DNA from: Bacillus sp. FJAT-45037
Lineage (GTDB): Bacteria; Bacillota; Bacilli; Bacillales; Bacillaceae_D
DNA length: 64,000 bases
Direction of reading: 5' to 3'
NCBI RefSeq assembly: GCF_002797325.1
Contig: NZ_KZ454938.1
Span: 1,314,267 to 1,378,266, forward strand
The position numbers were made by a program, and so were the translations under genes. A model generated the notes under the pieces. The model was not told the origin of the DNA. It did no database searches and saw only the letters and a list, made by a program, of their open reading frames with translations. Position 1 is the first letter of the stretch, and the number at the start of each line of letters is the position of its first letter. This document shows, in pieces, positions 8,605 to 18,864 of this stretch.

Positions 8605-10575
8605 TTGTCAAAGAAACAACACCTTGAATATAACGATGATGCAATACAAGTACTAGAGGGATTAGAGGCGGTTCGAAAACGCCCTGGTATGTATATAGGA
8701 AGTACGGATGGAAAAGGCCTTCACCATCTCGTTTATGAAATTGTTGATAATGCCGTAGATGAAGCACTAGCAGGTTACGGTATGTACATAAAAGTTACAA
8801 TACACCCTGATAACAGCATCTCTGTATCCGATCAAGGACGCGGAATGCCTGTTGGAATGCACAAACTAGGAAAACCAACCCCAGAAGTTATTTTAACGAT
8901 CTTACATGCAGGTGGTAAATTCGGACAAGGCGGATATGCGACTAGTGGTGGCCTACATGGTGTAGGTGCCTCTGTTGTAAATGCTTTATCTGTTTGGTTA
9001 GAAGTTGAAATCATGCGTGATGGTATGGTGTATAAGCAACGCTTTGAGAACGGTGGAAAGCCAGCGACCACACTTGAGAAAAAAGGGAAAACAAAAAAAA
9101 CGGGTACGACGATTCATTTTAAGCCGGATCCGTCTATCTTCAGTGTGACGACGTACAATTTTGAAACATTGACAGAACGATTACGCGAGGCTGCTTTTCT
9201 CCAAAAAGGATTAGAAATTGAACTACTCGACTTACGTGGAGAACAAGCAACAGAGACCTTTTGTTATGAGAGCGGTATTGAAGCGTTTGTTGAATACCTC
9301 AATGAAGGCAAAGAAACCCTTCATCCTGTCGTATTTCTTAGCGGTGAGCATCTTGAGATCGAAGTTGAACTCGCTTTTCAGTTTAATGATGGCTATACAG
9401 AGAGCGTGCTATCTTTCGTTAACAACGTCCGAACTCGTGATGGAGGAACGCATGAATTAGGTGCAAAAGCTGCGATGACACGTGCCGTTAATGAATACGC
9501 AAGAAAAACAAAGTTATTAAAAGAAAAAGATAAAAATTTGGATGGCTCTGATATTCGTGAAGGATTTACGTCCATTGTTTCTGTTCGTGTACCTGAGGCG
9601 AAACTTCAGTTTGAAGGCCAAACAAAGAGTAAACTAGGTACGTCTGAAGCACGTTCTGCCGTAGATAGCGTCGTTTCAGAGAAGCTGTCTTACTTCTTTG
9701 AGGAAAATCCAGATATAAGTTCAATGCTGATAAAAAAAGCTATTAAAGCAGCTCAAGCAAGAGAAGCGGCTCGAAAAGCTCGTGAAGATGCGCGAAACGG
9801 AAAGAAGAGTAAGCGGAGAGATGTCTTACTTAGCGGTAAGCTAACGCCAGCTCAATCTAAAAACCCTAAACGCAATGAATTGTTTCTGGTGGAGGGAGAT
9901 TCTGCTGGTGGTTCGGCCAAACAAGGACGTGACCGTAAATTCCAAGCGGTACTACCTCTTCGCGGTAAAGTAATTAATACAGAAAAAGCGAAACTCGAAG
10001 ACATTATGAAAAACGAAGAAATCCGCACAATCATCCATACAATAGGTGCAGGTGTTGGATCAGATTTTGATTTAGATGATGTAAACTACGATAAAGTCGT
10101 CATTATGACAGATGCGGATACAGATGGAGCTCATATTCAAGTACTGCTTCTTACTTTCTTCTACCGCTACATGCGTCCTCTGTTCGAAGCAGGGAAAATA
10201 TATATTGCGCTTCCTCCCCTTTATAAAGTAAGTAGAGGCTCTGGTAAAAAAGAGATCATTGAATATGCTTGGGATGAGCGTGAACTAAAAACAGCAACCG
10301 ATAAAGTTGGACGCGGATATACGCTTCAACGTTATAAAGGTCTAGGGGAAATGAACGCGACTCAATTATGGGAAACGACGATGGACCCTGAGACAAGAAC
10401 ATTGATTCGCGTAAAAATTGATGATGTTGCAAGAGCAGAGAGGCGTGTGACAACGCTCATGGGCGACAAAGTTGAACCACGAAGAAAATGGATTGAAAAC
10501 AATGTTGCTTTTGGACTTGAAGAAGAAACAAACATCTTAGAAAATGAAAACTTAGCTGTAGTAGAGGAGGAATAA
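8605..10575 (+). CDS. parE: DNA topoisomerase IV subunit B
   Basis: The ATPase subunit of topoisomerase IV, which decatenates and relaxes DNA with ParC. GHKL ATPase motifs: [13 protein letters not shown] near residue 45, DQGRGMPVG near 75 and [14 protein letters not shown] near 115. The TOPRIM part has [13 protein letters not shown] near 430 and DADTDGAHI near 505. Length from TTG 8605 is 656 residues, close to B. subtilis ParE. That start is chosen because AAGGAG is 8 bases upstream and the protein begins [19 protein letters not shown] as in homologues; an upstream in-frame ATG at 8449 would add 52 residues that run through the promoter. parC follows after two bases. Confidence 0.95.
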   Translation: MSKKQHLEYNDDAIQVLEGLEAVRKRPGMYIGSTDGKGLHHLVYEIVDNAVDEALAGYGMYIKVTIHPDNSISVSDQGRGMPVGMHKLGKPTPEVILTILHAGGKFGQGGYATSGGLHGVGASVVNALSVWLEVEIMRDGMVYKQRFENGGKPATTLEKKGKTKKTGTTIHFKPDPSIFSVTTYNFETLTERLREAAFLQKGLEIELLDLRGEQATETFCYESGIEAFVEYLNEGKETLHPVVFLSGEHLEIEVELAFQFNDGYTESVLSFVNNVRTRDGGTHELGAKAAMTRAVNEYARKTKLLKEKDKNLDGSDIREGFTSIVSVRVPEAKLQFEGQTKSKLGTSEARSAVDSVVSEKLSYFFEENPDISSMLIKKAIKAAQAREAARKAREDARNGKKSKRRDVLLSGKLTPAQSKNPKRNELFLVEGDSAGGSAKQGRDRKFQAVLPLRGKVINTEKAKLEDIMKNEEIRTIIHTIGAGVGSDFDLDDVNYDKVVIMTDADTDGAHIQVLLLTFFYRYMRPLFEAGKIYIALPPLYKVSRGSGKKEIIEYAWDERELKTATDKVGRGYTLQRYKGLGEMNATQLWETTMDPETRTLIRVKIDDVARAERRVTTLMGDKVEPRRKWIENNVAFGLEEETNILENENLAVVEEE

Positions 10576-10577
10576 GG

Positions 10578-13016
10578 GTGTCACAAACAGAGCGTTACTT
10601 AGACCTTCCTTTAGAAGAAGTTATTGGCGACAGGTTCGGTCGATATAGTAAATACATTATTCAAGAGCGTGCACTACCAGATGCACGGGATGGGTTAAAA
10701 CCTGTTCAGCGAAGAATTTTATATGCAATGTACCGCGAAGGGAATACCTTTGATAAGCCGTTTCGTAAGTCAGCAAAAACGGTTGGTAATGTCATAGGTA
10801 ACTACCATCCACATGGTGATTCATCCGTATATGAAGCGATGATTCGAATGAGCCAGGATTGGAAAGTGCGTAACTTGCTAGTTGATATGCACGGAAATAA
10901 CGGGTCGATTGATGGTGATCCTCCTGCAGCTATGCGTTATACGGAAGCTAGACTCTCAAAAATCTCTTCTGAGCTACTACGTGATATCGACAAAGAAACC
11001 GTCGACTTCATCCCTAACTTTGATGATTCGGAAGATGAGCCGGTCGTGTTACCAGCGATGTTTCCGAACCTCCTTGCTAATGGATCAACTGGTATTTCAG
11101 CGGGATATGCAACAGATATCCCGCCGCATCATCTAGATGAGGTCATCGATGGCGTTATTATGCAAATGGAGAAGCCTGAGACGACGTTAAATGAACTAAT
11201 GAATGTCATTAAAGGCCCAGATTTCCCAACAGGCGGAACCGTTCAAGGTATTGACGGCATTCGTCAAGCGTATCGAACTGGAAAAGGTAAAGTCATTGTG
11301 CGGGCTAAGACTGAGATGGAAGAATTACGTGGTGGTAGGCAACAAATTACAATCACAGAGATTCCTTATGAAGTCGTTAAAGCAAATTTAGTTAAGAAAA
11401 TGGATGAGCTCCGCTTTGATAAAAAAGTAGACGGTATTGCTGAAGTTCGTGATGATACCGACCGTACAGGCTTACGTATTGTCGTCGAACTAAAAAAAGA
11501 AGCAGACGCGCAAGCCATTCTGCATTATTTATTGAAAAATACCGATCTTCAAGTAACATATAATTTCAATATGGTCGCGATTCACAATAAAACACCGAAG
11601 CTTATGGGCTTACAATCACTCATACAAGCTTATATCGATCATCAGAAAGACGTTGCCACTCGGCGTGCAGAATATAACCTAAAAAAAGCAAAAGACCGTC
11701 AGCATATCGTAGAGGGCTTGATTAAAGCAATCTCCGTTTTAGATGAAGTGATTGCAACGATTCGTTCTTCCAAAGATAAAAAAGATGCTAAAGCTAACCT
11801 TATTAAAGAATTTGTTTTCTCAGAAGCTCAAGCAGAAGCAATCGTAACGTTGCAGTTATATCGTTTAACGAATACGGATATTACAACACTAGAGGAAGAA
11901 GCAGCAGACTTAGAGCGTCGCATTCATGAATTGGAAGCGATTCTTGGTAGTGAGAAAAAGCTTATCTCTGTGATTAAGAAAGGCCTTCAAACAATTAAGA
12001 AGCAATTTGCTGATCCAAGACGGACTATTATTAAAGATCAAATAGAAGAGATTAAGATTAATATGGAAGTCCTGATTGCATCTGAAGACGTGATGGTGAC
12101 CGTTACGGAGGAAGGATACGTGAAACGAACAAGTATCCGTTCTTATACCGCATCAAACGGGGAACCACCAGGGATGAAAGAAGGTGACCGTTTACTCGAT
12201 CGACTTGAGATGAATACGACGGATACGTTGCTTCTCTTTACGAAGCTCGGCAGTTATCTATATGTTCCTGTTCATCAGTTACCGGATATACGTTGGAAAG
12301 ACAATGGACAACATATCGCAAACTTAGTCAGTCTTGATCGCGATGACTGCATTATGAAAGCGATGGCTGTGAAAGAATTTTCTGAGTCGGAGTCACTACT
12401 ATTTATTACGAAACATGGTATGGCCAAACGTTCTCAACTCTCGCTTTATCAAGCTCAACGTTTTTCAAAACCACTCATGGCATTGAAGCTAAAAGGCGAT
12501 GACGAGGTTATAGCGATTATGAGAACGAAGGGAGAGCAAGATTTGTTTATCTCTACACACTTAGGCTACGGGTTATGGTTTGGTGAGGATGAAGTAAGTC
12601 TTGTTGGACAAAGAGCCGCTGGAGTTAAGGCCATTAACTTGAAAGAGAATGATCAAGTGATCGATGCATGCTCCTTTAATAAAGGAGAAAAAATTGATCT
12701 ATTTATCGTTACACATCGCGGAGCTGTTAAGAGGATGGTGAACACCGAATTCGATCGATCCTCGCGCGCAAAACGAGGACTTGTGATGTTGCGCGAATTA
12801 AAAGCAAATCCACATCGTCTTATTGCGTGTAAGAAAGTAACGAACCAAACAGAGATTGAATTACTGACTGAAAAAGGGTTAAGAGAAACCATTCGACCAT
12901 TTAGTTATCGCAACAGCGATCGTTATTCAAACGGATCATTTGCTGTTGATATACAACGAGATGGTTTAGTGATTGAAGTGTGGCAGCATCAAACGAGTGG
13001 CAAAAAAGACGCATAA
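10578..13016 (+). CDS. parC: DNA topoisomerase IV subunit A
   Basis: The DNA-cleaving subunit of topoisomerase IV, 812 residues. The active-site tyrosine is in [10 protein letters not shown] (about residue 120). The quinolone-resistance region reads [12 protein letters not shown], with Ser and Glu at the positions equivalent to GrlA Ser80 and Glu84, that is, the sensitive state. The C-terminal third carries the beta-pinwheel repeats (for example [32 protein letters not shown]). GTG is the start, with GAGGAGG 7 bases upstream that overlaps the end of parE. The pair is one transcription unit closed by a strong terminator. Confidence 0.95.
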   Translation: MSQTERYLDLPLEEVIGDRFGRYSKYIIQERALPDARDGLKPVQRRILYAMYREGNTFDKPFRKSAKTVGNVIGNYHPHGDSSVYEAMIRMSQDWKVRNLLVDMHGNNGSIDGDPPAAMRYTEARLSKISSELLRDIDKETVDFIPNFDDSEDEPVVLPAMFPNLLANGSTGISAGYATDIPPHHLDEVIDGVIMQMEKPETTLNELMNVIKGPDFPTGGTVQGIDGIRQAYRTGKGKVIVRAKTEMEELRGGRQQITITEIPYEVVKANLVKKMDELRFDKKVDGIAEVRDDTDRTGLRIVVELKKEADAQAILHYLLKNTDLQVTYNFNMVAIHNKTPKLMGLQSLIQAYIDHQKDVATRRAEYNLKKAKDRQHIVEGLIKAISVLDEVIATIRSSKDKKDAKANLIKEFVFSEAQAEAIVTLQLYRLTNTDITTLEEEAADLERRIHELEAILGSEKKLISVIKKGLQTIKKQFADPRRTIIKDQIEEIKINMEVLIASEDVMVTVTEEGYVKRTSIRSYTASNGEPPGMKEGDRLLDRLEMNTTDTLLLFTKLGSYLYVPVHQLPDIRWKDNGQHIANLVSLDRDDCIMKAMAVKEFSESESLLFITKHGMAKRSQLSLYQAQRFSKPLMALKLKGDDEVIAIMRTKGEQDLFISTHLGYGLWFGEDEVSLVGQRAAGVKAINLKENDQVIDACSFNKGEKIDLFIVTHRGAVKRMVNTEFDRSSRAKRGLVMLRELKANPHRLIACKKVTNQTEIELLTEKGLRETIRPFSYRNSDRYSNGSFAVDIQRDGLVIEVWQHQTSGKKDA

Positions 13017-13020
13017 GAAA

Positions 13021-13050
13021 AAGCTGAACCAATTCTGGTTCAGCTTTTTT
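13021..13050. terminator. Bidirectional terminator between parC and the AI-2E family gene
   Basis: Eleven-base perfect arms (13021-13031, 13036-13046) with A-rich and T-rich flanks, so it can end both converging units. Confidence 0.85.
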
Positions 13051-14173
13051 ATACTTCTTTCGCCCATCCTTCTTTGATAAAACGCATGATTGAGTGGACG
13101 ACACCAATATCATACATAATAACAATAAACACTAAAATGACAGGACCAATCAATAATCCAAGAGCGCCAAATAATTGCAACCCAACAAAGAGCGACACTA
13201 ATACAGCAACAGGATTTAAATTTAAGTTAGAGGAAAGAATTTTCGGCTCAATTAGTTGCCTCACAATGACGATAATGCCGTATAAGATCGACAATCCAAT
13301 TGCCTGAGTCAACTGACCAGTAATGAACAAATAAACAAGCCATGGAACAAGAATCGTACCAGTTCCTAAGTAAGGGAGCAGTTCAGCAATGCCGATAACA
13401 ACGGCTAATGTGATAGCGTGCTCTACATTCAAAATGAACAGACCGATTAAGACGATTACACCAGTAATCACCATCATAATCACTTGTGCTTTCACAAGTC
13501 CCCATAAGCGGTGGCGGACAGCAATCCAAAAATTCTTTAACATAACTAATAAAGAAGCAGGGACCGCATGACGAAATCGTTCTTGATAAAAATTCCATTG
13601 CTTACCCATAAAATAAATACTCAACACCATAAAAATAAAAGCGACTAAAAAAGTAGGTACTCCTAATAAAATATGGGTGATTCGATCGACAATTCCTTGA
13701 CCAACTTGACCGAGCATACTGCCGACTTGAGACCCAAGTTGAACAATACTTTGCCTTAATGCTTCTTGCTCTTCATAGGTAAAGGTATTAAAAACCCCTA
13801 AGATTTGCTGCCAGAAGGGGAAGATGACCTCATTGAAATAGAGCTGAAAAGAAACAGAAGACGATTCAATCCATCCAGGAATCTGAGCAAAGAAAGTTTG
13901 GAGACTATAAATTATAAGAAAAACAGTCCCAGTTACCACGGAACTCACGAGAACAATGCCTACAAGTAAGCCAAAAAAACTGGAAAAACCTGTGCTGATT
14001 TTAAATTTCTTTTGCATAAATCGAACACACGGCTGCAAGAACCAGGCTAGAAATGCAGCGATCCAAAACGGATACGTAACAGAAAAAACTTTTATTACAA
14101 GCCAACTAAGACCAATAATAGCAAGTACAATGACTAAAGTCCGAAGCATCATCCAACCATGTTCACGGGTCAT
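13049..14173 (-). CDS. AI-2E family transporter (YtvI/PerM-like)
   Basis: A 374-residue membrane protein with about eight segments: a hydrophobic N-terminal pair, a longer soluble stretch (about residues 95-170, with repeated LGSQVGSMLGQVGQGI), then a C-terminal bundle containing ELLPYLGTGTILVPW and LIEPKILSSNLNLNPVAVLVSL, the signature of the AI-2E exporter/PerM superfamily. Length fits B. subtilis YtvI. ATG 14173 is chosen (AAAGGA about 8 bases upstream, followed by MTREHGWMM); an in-frame start at 14260 would overlap the promoter. The substrate of this subgroup is unknown, and autoinducer export should not be assumed. Confidence 0.8.
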   Translation of the reverse strand: MTREHGWMMLRTLVIVLAIIGLSWLVIKVFSVTYPFWIAAFLAWFLQPCVRFMQKKFKISTGFSSFFGLLVGIVLVSSVVTGTVFLIIYSLQTFFAQIPGWIESSSVSFQLYFNEVIFPFWQQILGVFNTFTYEEQEALRQSIVQLGSQVGSMLGQVGQGIVDRITHILLGVPTFLVAFIFMVLSIYFMGKQWNFYQERFRHAVPASLLVMLKNFWIAVRHRLWGLVKAQVIMMVITGVIVLIGLFILNVEHAITLAVVIGIAELLPYLGTGTILVPWLVYLFITGQLTQAIGLSILYGIIVIVRQLIEPKILSSNLNLNPVAVLVSLFVGLQLFGALGLLIGPVILVFIVIMYDIGVVHSIMRFIKEGWAKEV

Positions 14174-14231
14174 AGTATAGTTCCTTTCATAACGTAATAG
14201 AGGGACTGAATTGGTAACATACTCCAATTTT

Positions 14232-14260
14232 ATTGTAATTCTCGTTAATAGCACTGTCAA
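14232..14260 (-). promoter_or_regulatory. Sigma-A promoter of the AI-2E family gene
   Basis: On the minus strand TTGACA (14260-14255), 17-base spacer, TACAAT (14237-14232). This is near consensus, and the gene starts 59 bases further on. Confidence 0.75.
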
Positions 14261-14953
<693 letters not shown>

Positions 14954-15012
14954 TCTTTATAGCTCCTTACTCTGAAATTACTTGCTAAAATAGGTTAATA
15001 CAAATCTATAAT

Positions 15013-15324
15013 TCACCTAAGCTTACTTTTTGTTCTCTCGAGGTTTCTTTCCGCATCTTCATAATTCATATTGATATCAGTTAAAATATAGAGGTACATA
15101 CTTTGTTGTGCCTGTTGCTTCAATAACTTAAATACAACTGGCTTCTTTCGTTGAATAATTGACATAAATTCAGCTGTAGGCGTGGGCAATGACTTTGGCT
15201 TTGTTCTTATAATGTTTTTCAAAAAATTTTTAAATTCATACAAAGAGTCAATTGAATCTGGACTTTTCAAAAGTAACTCAAATTTTTTTATAACTTCTTT
15301 CAGATCAGGTTCATTATATTTCAT
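15013..15324 (-). CDS. Small protein of unknown function (103 residues)
   Basis: Not recognised. SD AAGGAG is 8 bases upstream of the ATG. The product is charged and mostly helical in look, with no signal peptide or membrane segment; it ends with a basic ERNLERTKSKLR. Its N-terminus MKYNEPDLKEVIKKF resembles that of the gene just upstream (MYNEEPDIRKMM), suggesting they are distant copies. It lies 91 bases downstream of that gene and 59 upstream of the broken lipoprotein gene, so all three probably form one unit behind the c-di-GMP riboswitch, unless an internal promoter exists. Confidence 0.6.
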   Translation of the reverse strand: MKYNEPDLKEVIKKFELLLKSPDSIDSLYEFKNFLKNIIRTKPKSLPTPTAEFMSIIQRKKPVVFKLLKQQAQQSMYLYILTDINMNYEDAERNLERTKSKLR

Positions 15325-15415
15325 AACTCTTTCTCCTTAAAACATACAATTTGATATGATAATGTATATAAAAATTTAAATAGGGGGTGACTATAGTAAT
15401 TTCCGCTTTCAAAGT

Positions 15416-15625
15416 CTATTCTTCAACACTGGATTTATCTCTAACCTTTAACTCTTCTATAATATAGACGATCTTCATTTTAATCTCTGACGTTTTTTCA
15501 AACTCAAAGGCATTTCTTGCAAATTTAAGTTCATCCATTAAATAGTCATATCGCTCTGTTAATTCACCAATCGTTTTTTCTGATAACTGCATCATTTTTC
15601 TTATATCAGGTTCTTCATTATACAT
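15416..15625 (-). CDS. Small coiled-coil protein behind a c-di-GMP riboswitch (69 residues)
   Basis: Not recognised. The ATG at 15625 has AAAGGAG 7 bases upstream; an in-frame start further up (15682) lacks an SD. The protein is charged, begins MYNEEPDIRKMMQLSEKT and has heptad-like hydrophobic spacing over most of its length (TIGELTERYDYLMDELKFA), so a short coiled coil is plausible. It is cytoplasmic by sequence. It is the first gene after the riboswitch terminator, about 90 bases away, and therefore the main candidate for direct c-di-GMP control. Confidence 0.6.
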   Translation of the reverse strand: MYNEEPDIRKMMQLSEKTIGELTERYDYLMDELKFARNAFEFEKTSEIKMKIVYIIEELKVRDKSSVEE

Positions 15626-15707
15626 TGAGATTACTCCTTTCATGGATGTTCGTATATTTTTCAATATTTTCAGACTCAACATATTACAAATAGTAAATTT
15701 TTCCTTT

Positions 15708-15750
15708 GAAAATAATAAAGGTGGATACCCTAAAAAAACAGATATCCACC
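15708..15750 (-). terminator. Terminator of the riboswitch expression platform
   Basis: Arms GGTGGATA (15750-15743 read on minus) and TATCCACC (15727-15720) enclose a T-rich loop and are followed by TTTATTATTTT on the minus strand. It begins about 15 bases after the aptamer, so ligand binding could decide between read-through and stop. Confidence 0.65.
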
Positions 15751-15757
15751 CATATCA

Positions 15758-15845
15758 GTTTCTTTCGGCAACCCGGCTACCATGGTTATTTCACTTTAGG
15801 CCCGCGGCTTTGCGTCCTTATTTTTCAATAAGTTTGCTATTATCG
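15758..15845 (-). ncRNA. Cyclic-di-GMP-I (GEMM) riboswitch aptamer
   Basis: Read on the minus strand the conserved parts follow in the right order: AGCAAAC, a stem capped by a GAAA tetraloop (CTTATT-GAAA-AATAAG), GGACGCAAAGCC, GGGCCTAAAG, a second helix, and GGTAGCCGGGTTGCCG. This is the classical GEMM-I pattern that binds c-di-GMP between the two helices, with the tetraloop docking into its receptor. A promoter lies upstream and a terminator downstream, then the small gene at 15625-15416. Whether c-di-GMP turns expression on or off cannot be told by eye. Confidence 0.92.
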
Positions 15846-15877
15846 TAAAACAGTCTTTTATTATTTTTTTGAACTTA

Positions 15878-15905
15878 ATACTATTATATTACATAAACAT
15901 GTCAA
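15878..15905 (-). promoter_or_regulatory. Promoter of the riboswitch transcript
   Basis: TTGACA (15905-15900 on minus), 16-base spacer, TAGTAT (15883-15878). It places the transcription start about 25 bases before the aptamer. Confidence 0.65.
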
Positions 15906-15961
15906 AAATCTATTATTTCTGACAAAAAACGAGTTTTTTCACATTCCATCTATTTGGGTTT

Positions 15962-16014
15962 GGTGACTGTCCCCCAGTTAGATACAGCATTAGTGTGGTG
16001 GGGGGTTTGACACC
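15962..16014. repeat. Imperfect inverted repeat with C/G-tract ends
   Basis: GGTGACTGTCCCCC (15962-15975) is roughly mirrored by a G-tract followed by TTTGACACC ending at 16014. The GC-tract pair GGGGGACAGTC/GACTGTCCCCC is typical of REP-like or mobile-element-linked palindromes in Firmicutes. No transposase is present nearby. Tentative. Confidence 0.4.
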
Positions 16015-16106
16015 ATAGCCTCATCCCAATTCAGCCTTCTATACAATTTCTGTTCGTCAGTTCGGGATTTTGCCTCCAAGTTATCACCCATGCCGGGCGC
16101 ACCATG

Positions 16107-16136
16107 CAAAAAGGGGAAAGCATTAGCTTTCCTCTT
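16107..16136 (-). terminator. Orphan terminator behind a gene remnant
   Basis: Eleven-base arms (16111-16121, 16126-16136, one G-U) and, on the minus strand, a closing CCTTTTT. It lies directly after the SDR remnant at 16145-16186 and no intact gene uses it. Confidence 0.6.
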
Positions 16137-16144
16137 AAGTAAGA

Positions 16145-16186
16145 TTTAAAATGAATTAGTTGCCCCGCCATCAACTACAATGATAT
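16145..16186 (-). pseudogene. 3' end remnant of a short-chain dehydrogenase gene
   Basis: Minus-strand codons read HIIVVDGGATNSF then TAA. The VDGGA ending is typical of the C-terminus of SDR proteins, and a terminator follows 9 bases on. Upstream codons are decayed, with a stop directly before. Only about 14 codons survive. Confidence 0.5.
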
Positions 16187-16451
16187 GTTATTATTAATTG
16201 AACGATAATTTAGTAATTTAGACGATAACTACTCACTTTAAACAATAAATTATATCACCTAGCAATAAATCCTCCCTTTAGAACATTCACTATGTATTAT
16301 GTAAACTTCTATATGGTCCATCTGGTCTATGTAATTATCTTGTCTTATCAATCCGCTGCACGAGTATTCTCTAGCTATCTATAATAGGTTCCTCTTCTTC
16401 CCATTCCAGAAAACCATCACTTGTTATTATCAATCTTAGTAAATAGAGCAT
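16187..16451. other. AT-rich stretch without recognised features
   Basis: No open frame with an SD, RNA motif or clear repeat seen. It may be decayed coding sequence linked to the SDR remnant. Confidence 0.4.
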
Positions 16452-16490
16452 AAAGAATAGCCCTCTTTTAAAAGAAAAAAGGGCTATTTC
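16452..16490 (-). terminator. Terminator after the nitronate monooxygenase gene
   Basis: Arms AATAGCCC (16488-16481 on minus) and GGGCTATT (16463-16456), with added A/T pairs, then CTTTATG. Confidence 0.75.
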
Positions 16491-16494
16491 TCTA

Positions 16495-17472
16495 TTATCT
16501 CGCAAATTCTCCACTTGTATTTAATAACCGCTCTCTTGCGGCCACATACTCTTGGTGCAGTTTATCAATATATTCTCTGGTACTAGTTACCTCTTTAATT
16601 GCTCCAATACCTTGACCACTACCCCAAATATCCTTCCAAGCCTTTGATTTTCCTTCTCCCCCAAAATTCATCTTAGATGGGTCACTTTCCGGTAGTGCAT
16701 TCGGGTCCAAACCAGCAGCGCGGATGGATGGGGCAAGATAGTTCCCATGGACACCAGTAAATAGATTGCTATTGACGATGTCATCAGAAGTACACTCAAT
16801 AATCGCCTGTTTATATTCCTCGATCGCTCGAGCTTCATGTGTAGCAATAAAGGGTGAACCAATATAAGCAAAATCTGCACCCATGGCTTGAGCAGCAAGG
16901 ACTGCGTTTCCATTGGCAATAGAGCCAGCCAAAGCTAATGGTCCAGTATACCACTCACGGATTTCTTGGATTAATGCAAACGGGCTCTTGTCCCCTGCAT
17001 GTCCGCCAGCTCCTGCTGCGACTGCAATCAACCCATCCGCTCCTTTATCAATGGCTTTGTGTGCAAACTTATTATTAATGACATCGTGAAAAACAATTCC
17101 ACCGTAGCTGTGTGCGGCGAGATTGACCTCTTCACGAGCACCAAGGGAAGTAATGATAATAGGAACCTTATACTTTACACATAATTCCATATCTTGTTCC
17201 AATCTATCATTGCTCTTATGTACGATTTGATTAATCGCAAAAGGTGCTGCTGGTCTCTCTGGATTTTGTGCATTATAAGCTGCGAGTTCTTCAGTAATTT
17301 CCGCTAGCCATTCATCTAGCTGAGAAGCAGGCCTTGCATTCAATGCAGGCATGGAGCCAACAACCCCAGCTTTACATTGCTCAATTACGAGCTTGGGATT
17401 ACTAATAATGAAAAGCGGTGAACCGATAACGGGCATTCTCAAATTGTTTAAAACTGACGGAATGTTTGACAT
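16495..17472 (-). CDS. Nitronate monooxygenase / flavin-dependent oxidoreductase
   Basis: A 325-residue TIM-barrel FMN enzyme of the 2-nitropropane dioxygenase family, which oxidises alkyl nitronates such as propionate-3-nitronate. Supporting sequence: MPVIGSPLFIISNPKLV at the start, ITSLGAREEV, then GADGLIAVAAGAGGHAGD (phosphate-binding segment with the conserved histidine) near residue 150, ALAGSIANG, and MGADFAYIGSPFIAT near 200. Length is normal. GGAGG is about 11 bases upstream of the ATG, a rather long spacing. It is a single-gene unit with its own terminator; the MFS gene lies 127 bases upstream, and joint transcription is possible but not shown. Confidence 0.85.
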   Translation of the reverse strand: MSNIPSVLNNLRMPVIGSPLFIISNPKLVIEQCKAGVVGSMPALNARPASQLDEWLAEITEELAAYNAQNPERPAAPFAINQIVHKSNDRLEQDMELCVKYKVPIIITSLGAREEVNLAAHSYGGIVFHDVINNKFAHKAIDKGADGLIAVAAGAGGHAGDKSPFALIQEIREWYTGPLALAGSIANGNAVLAAQAMGADFAYIGSPFIATHEARAIEEYKQAIIECTSDDIVNSNLFTGVHGNYLAPSIRAAGLDPNALPESDPSKMNFGGEGKSKAWKDIWGSGQGIGAIKEVTSTREYIDKLHQEYVAARERLLNTSGEFAR

Positions 17473-17598
17473 GTCTCTTAAATTCCTCCATTTATGTAAA
17501 TTTAAATTAATTCATAACAATCATTTCTAAGTTTAATATAATAAAGTCGTTAGCTTCCTTATGAAATATTTACTTCTAGAAGAGGCATTTAATTCCCT

Positions 17599-18795
17599 TC
17601 ATTTGACTCTATTAAATTCATACCTTTTGTATCGGACCATAGATACAATACCAAGAATCGGTCCAATCGCTAAACAGGCAAAGACCCACTCCCAACCAAC
17701 TAACCTCTGAATAATAGGTATTAGGTTGATAGAAAATATAGTGATTAGGAAACCAATGCACATTTGAAAAGTAAGAGCTGTTCCTACATACTCAACTTCT
17801 GCTACTTCTGAAACGACGGCAGAAAATTGGGCAGAATCTGAAATGACAGACATTCCCCAAATGATAGAAAGGCTTAGAGTTAACCATATATATTGACCAA
17901 AAGTAAAACCAATCAAGATACAGCAAATAGCACTGATAAACATAGAAATAATGGTTAAGTTGGCTCTTCCAATTTTATCTGAGACTAGTCCACCTACTAC
18001 ACTACCAATTCCCCCTGCAATTCCGATTGTAATAAAAGAGGATAGAGCAATAAACCAAGGAGAAATAAATGGTGAATAGCTTGTAAAACTAGCAGTCAAA
18101 AAGATAGGAATCCACGTCCACATCGCATACAATTCCCACATATGCCCAAAGTAACCGTAGTTCGCAAGCATGACTGGTTTATTCGATACTACCTTTTTAA
18201 TTAATTTAAAAGAGAAAGGTAATTTCTTAGTTGTTACTGGAGCATCTTCTAAAACCCAACGGACAATAATGGCTGCCAGTAGTGCTAATAGTGAACTACA
18301 AATTATCACTAATTGCCAATTTAAAGAAGTAGAGAATATCACAATAAAATGTGGCAAAGAGGACCCTAGAGTTAATGCGGCTATTAGTATACCAATAGCA
18401 AGCCCACGCTTTTTTGGAAACCATTGTGATAAAATTTTTACAGCTATCGGGTATACACCAGCCAGTGATAAACCAGTTAATATCCTAAGTAGGATACCGA
18501 TAAAAGCATGATCTACTAGTATAATTGAGACATTAAACAATGCGCCTAGAAACGCTGAAACGGCAAAAACCTTTCGAGGATTAAAACGATCTGCTATCCC
18601 AAAAGTTGAACTAACTAATGCACCTATTACAAAACCAATTGGGACAGAAGCAGATAACCATGCTTCTGAATTGGAGGTAAGATTCCATACTTGAATGAGT
18701 TCGGTGGATATAACGGAAGCACTAAACCACAAGCTTAATGCGCATAATTCAGCTATTCCAATCCATACTAACGCTTTCCATGAACCTCGAATCAT
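17599..18795 (-). CDS. MFS transporter
   Basis: A major facilitator of about 398 residues with 12 hydrophobic segments. The loop 2-3 motif appears as TFGIADRFNPRKVFAVSA, and a matching VSDKIGRANLTIISM follows the central loop. The N-terminal sequence SLWFSASVIS resembles the cyanate/nitrate-porter branch, but the substrate is not identifiable. Two adjacent ATGs (18798, 18795) follow GGGGGAG; the second gives the better 5-base spacing. The BCCT gene upstream ends in a terminator, so this gene probably has its own promoter inside that short gap or depends on read-through. Confidence 0.75.
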   Translation of the reverse strand: MIRGSWKALVWIGIAELCALSLWFSASVISTELIQVWNLTSNSEAWLSASVPIGFVIGALVSSTFGIADRFNPRKVFAVSAFLGALFNVSIILVDHAFIGILLRILTGLSLAGVYPIAVKILSQWFPKKRGLAIGILIAALTLGSSLPHFIVIFSTSLNWQLVIICSSLLALLAAIIVRWVLEDAPVTTKKLPFSFKLIKKVVSNKPVMLANYGYFGHMWELYAMWTWIPIFLTASFTSYSPFISPWFIALSSFITIGIAGGIGSVVGGLVSDKIGRANLTIISMFISAICCILIGFTFGQYIWLTLSLSIIWGMSVISDSAQFSAVVSEVAEVEYVGTALTFQMCIGFLITIFSINLIPIIQRLVGWEWVFACLAIGPILGIVSMVRYKRYEFNRVK

Positions 18796-18817
18796 CATAT
18801 CTCCCCCTGTTGTATCA

Positions 18818-18862
18818 CAAAAAGTTGACCTAATCACATCTCTGTGTCAGGTCAACTTTTTT
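18818..18862 (-). terminator. Terminator after the BCCT gene
   Basis: Twelve-base perfect arms at 18820-18831 and 18849-18860, with CTTTTTG on the minus strand. It lies just upstream of the MFS start. Confidence 0.8.
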
Positions 18863-18864
18863 CT

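Noticed and set aside
12901-13125. Minus-strand frame spanning the parC end and terminator
   Set aside because: It crosses the bidirectional terminator and overlaps two certain genes.
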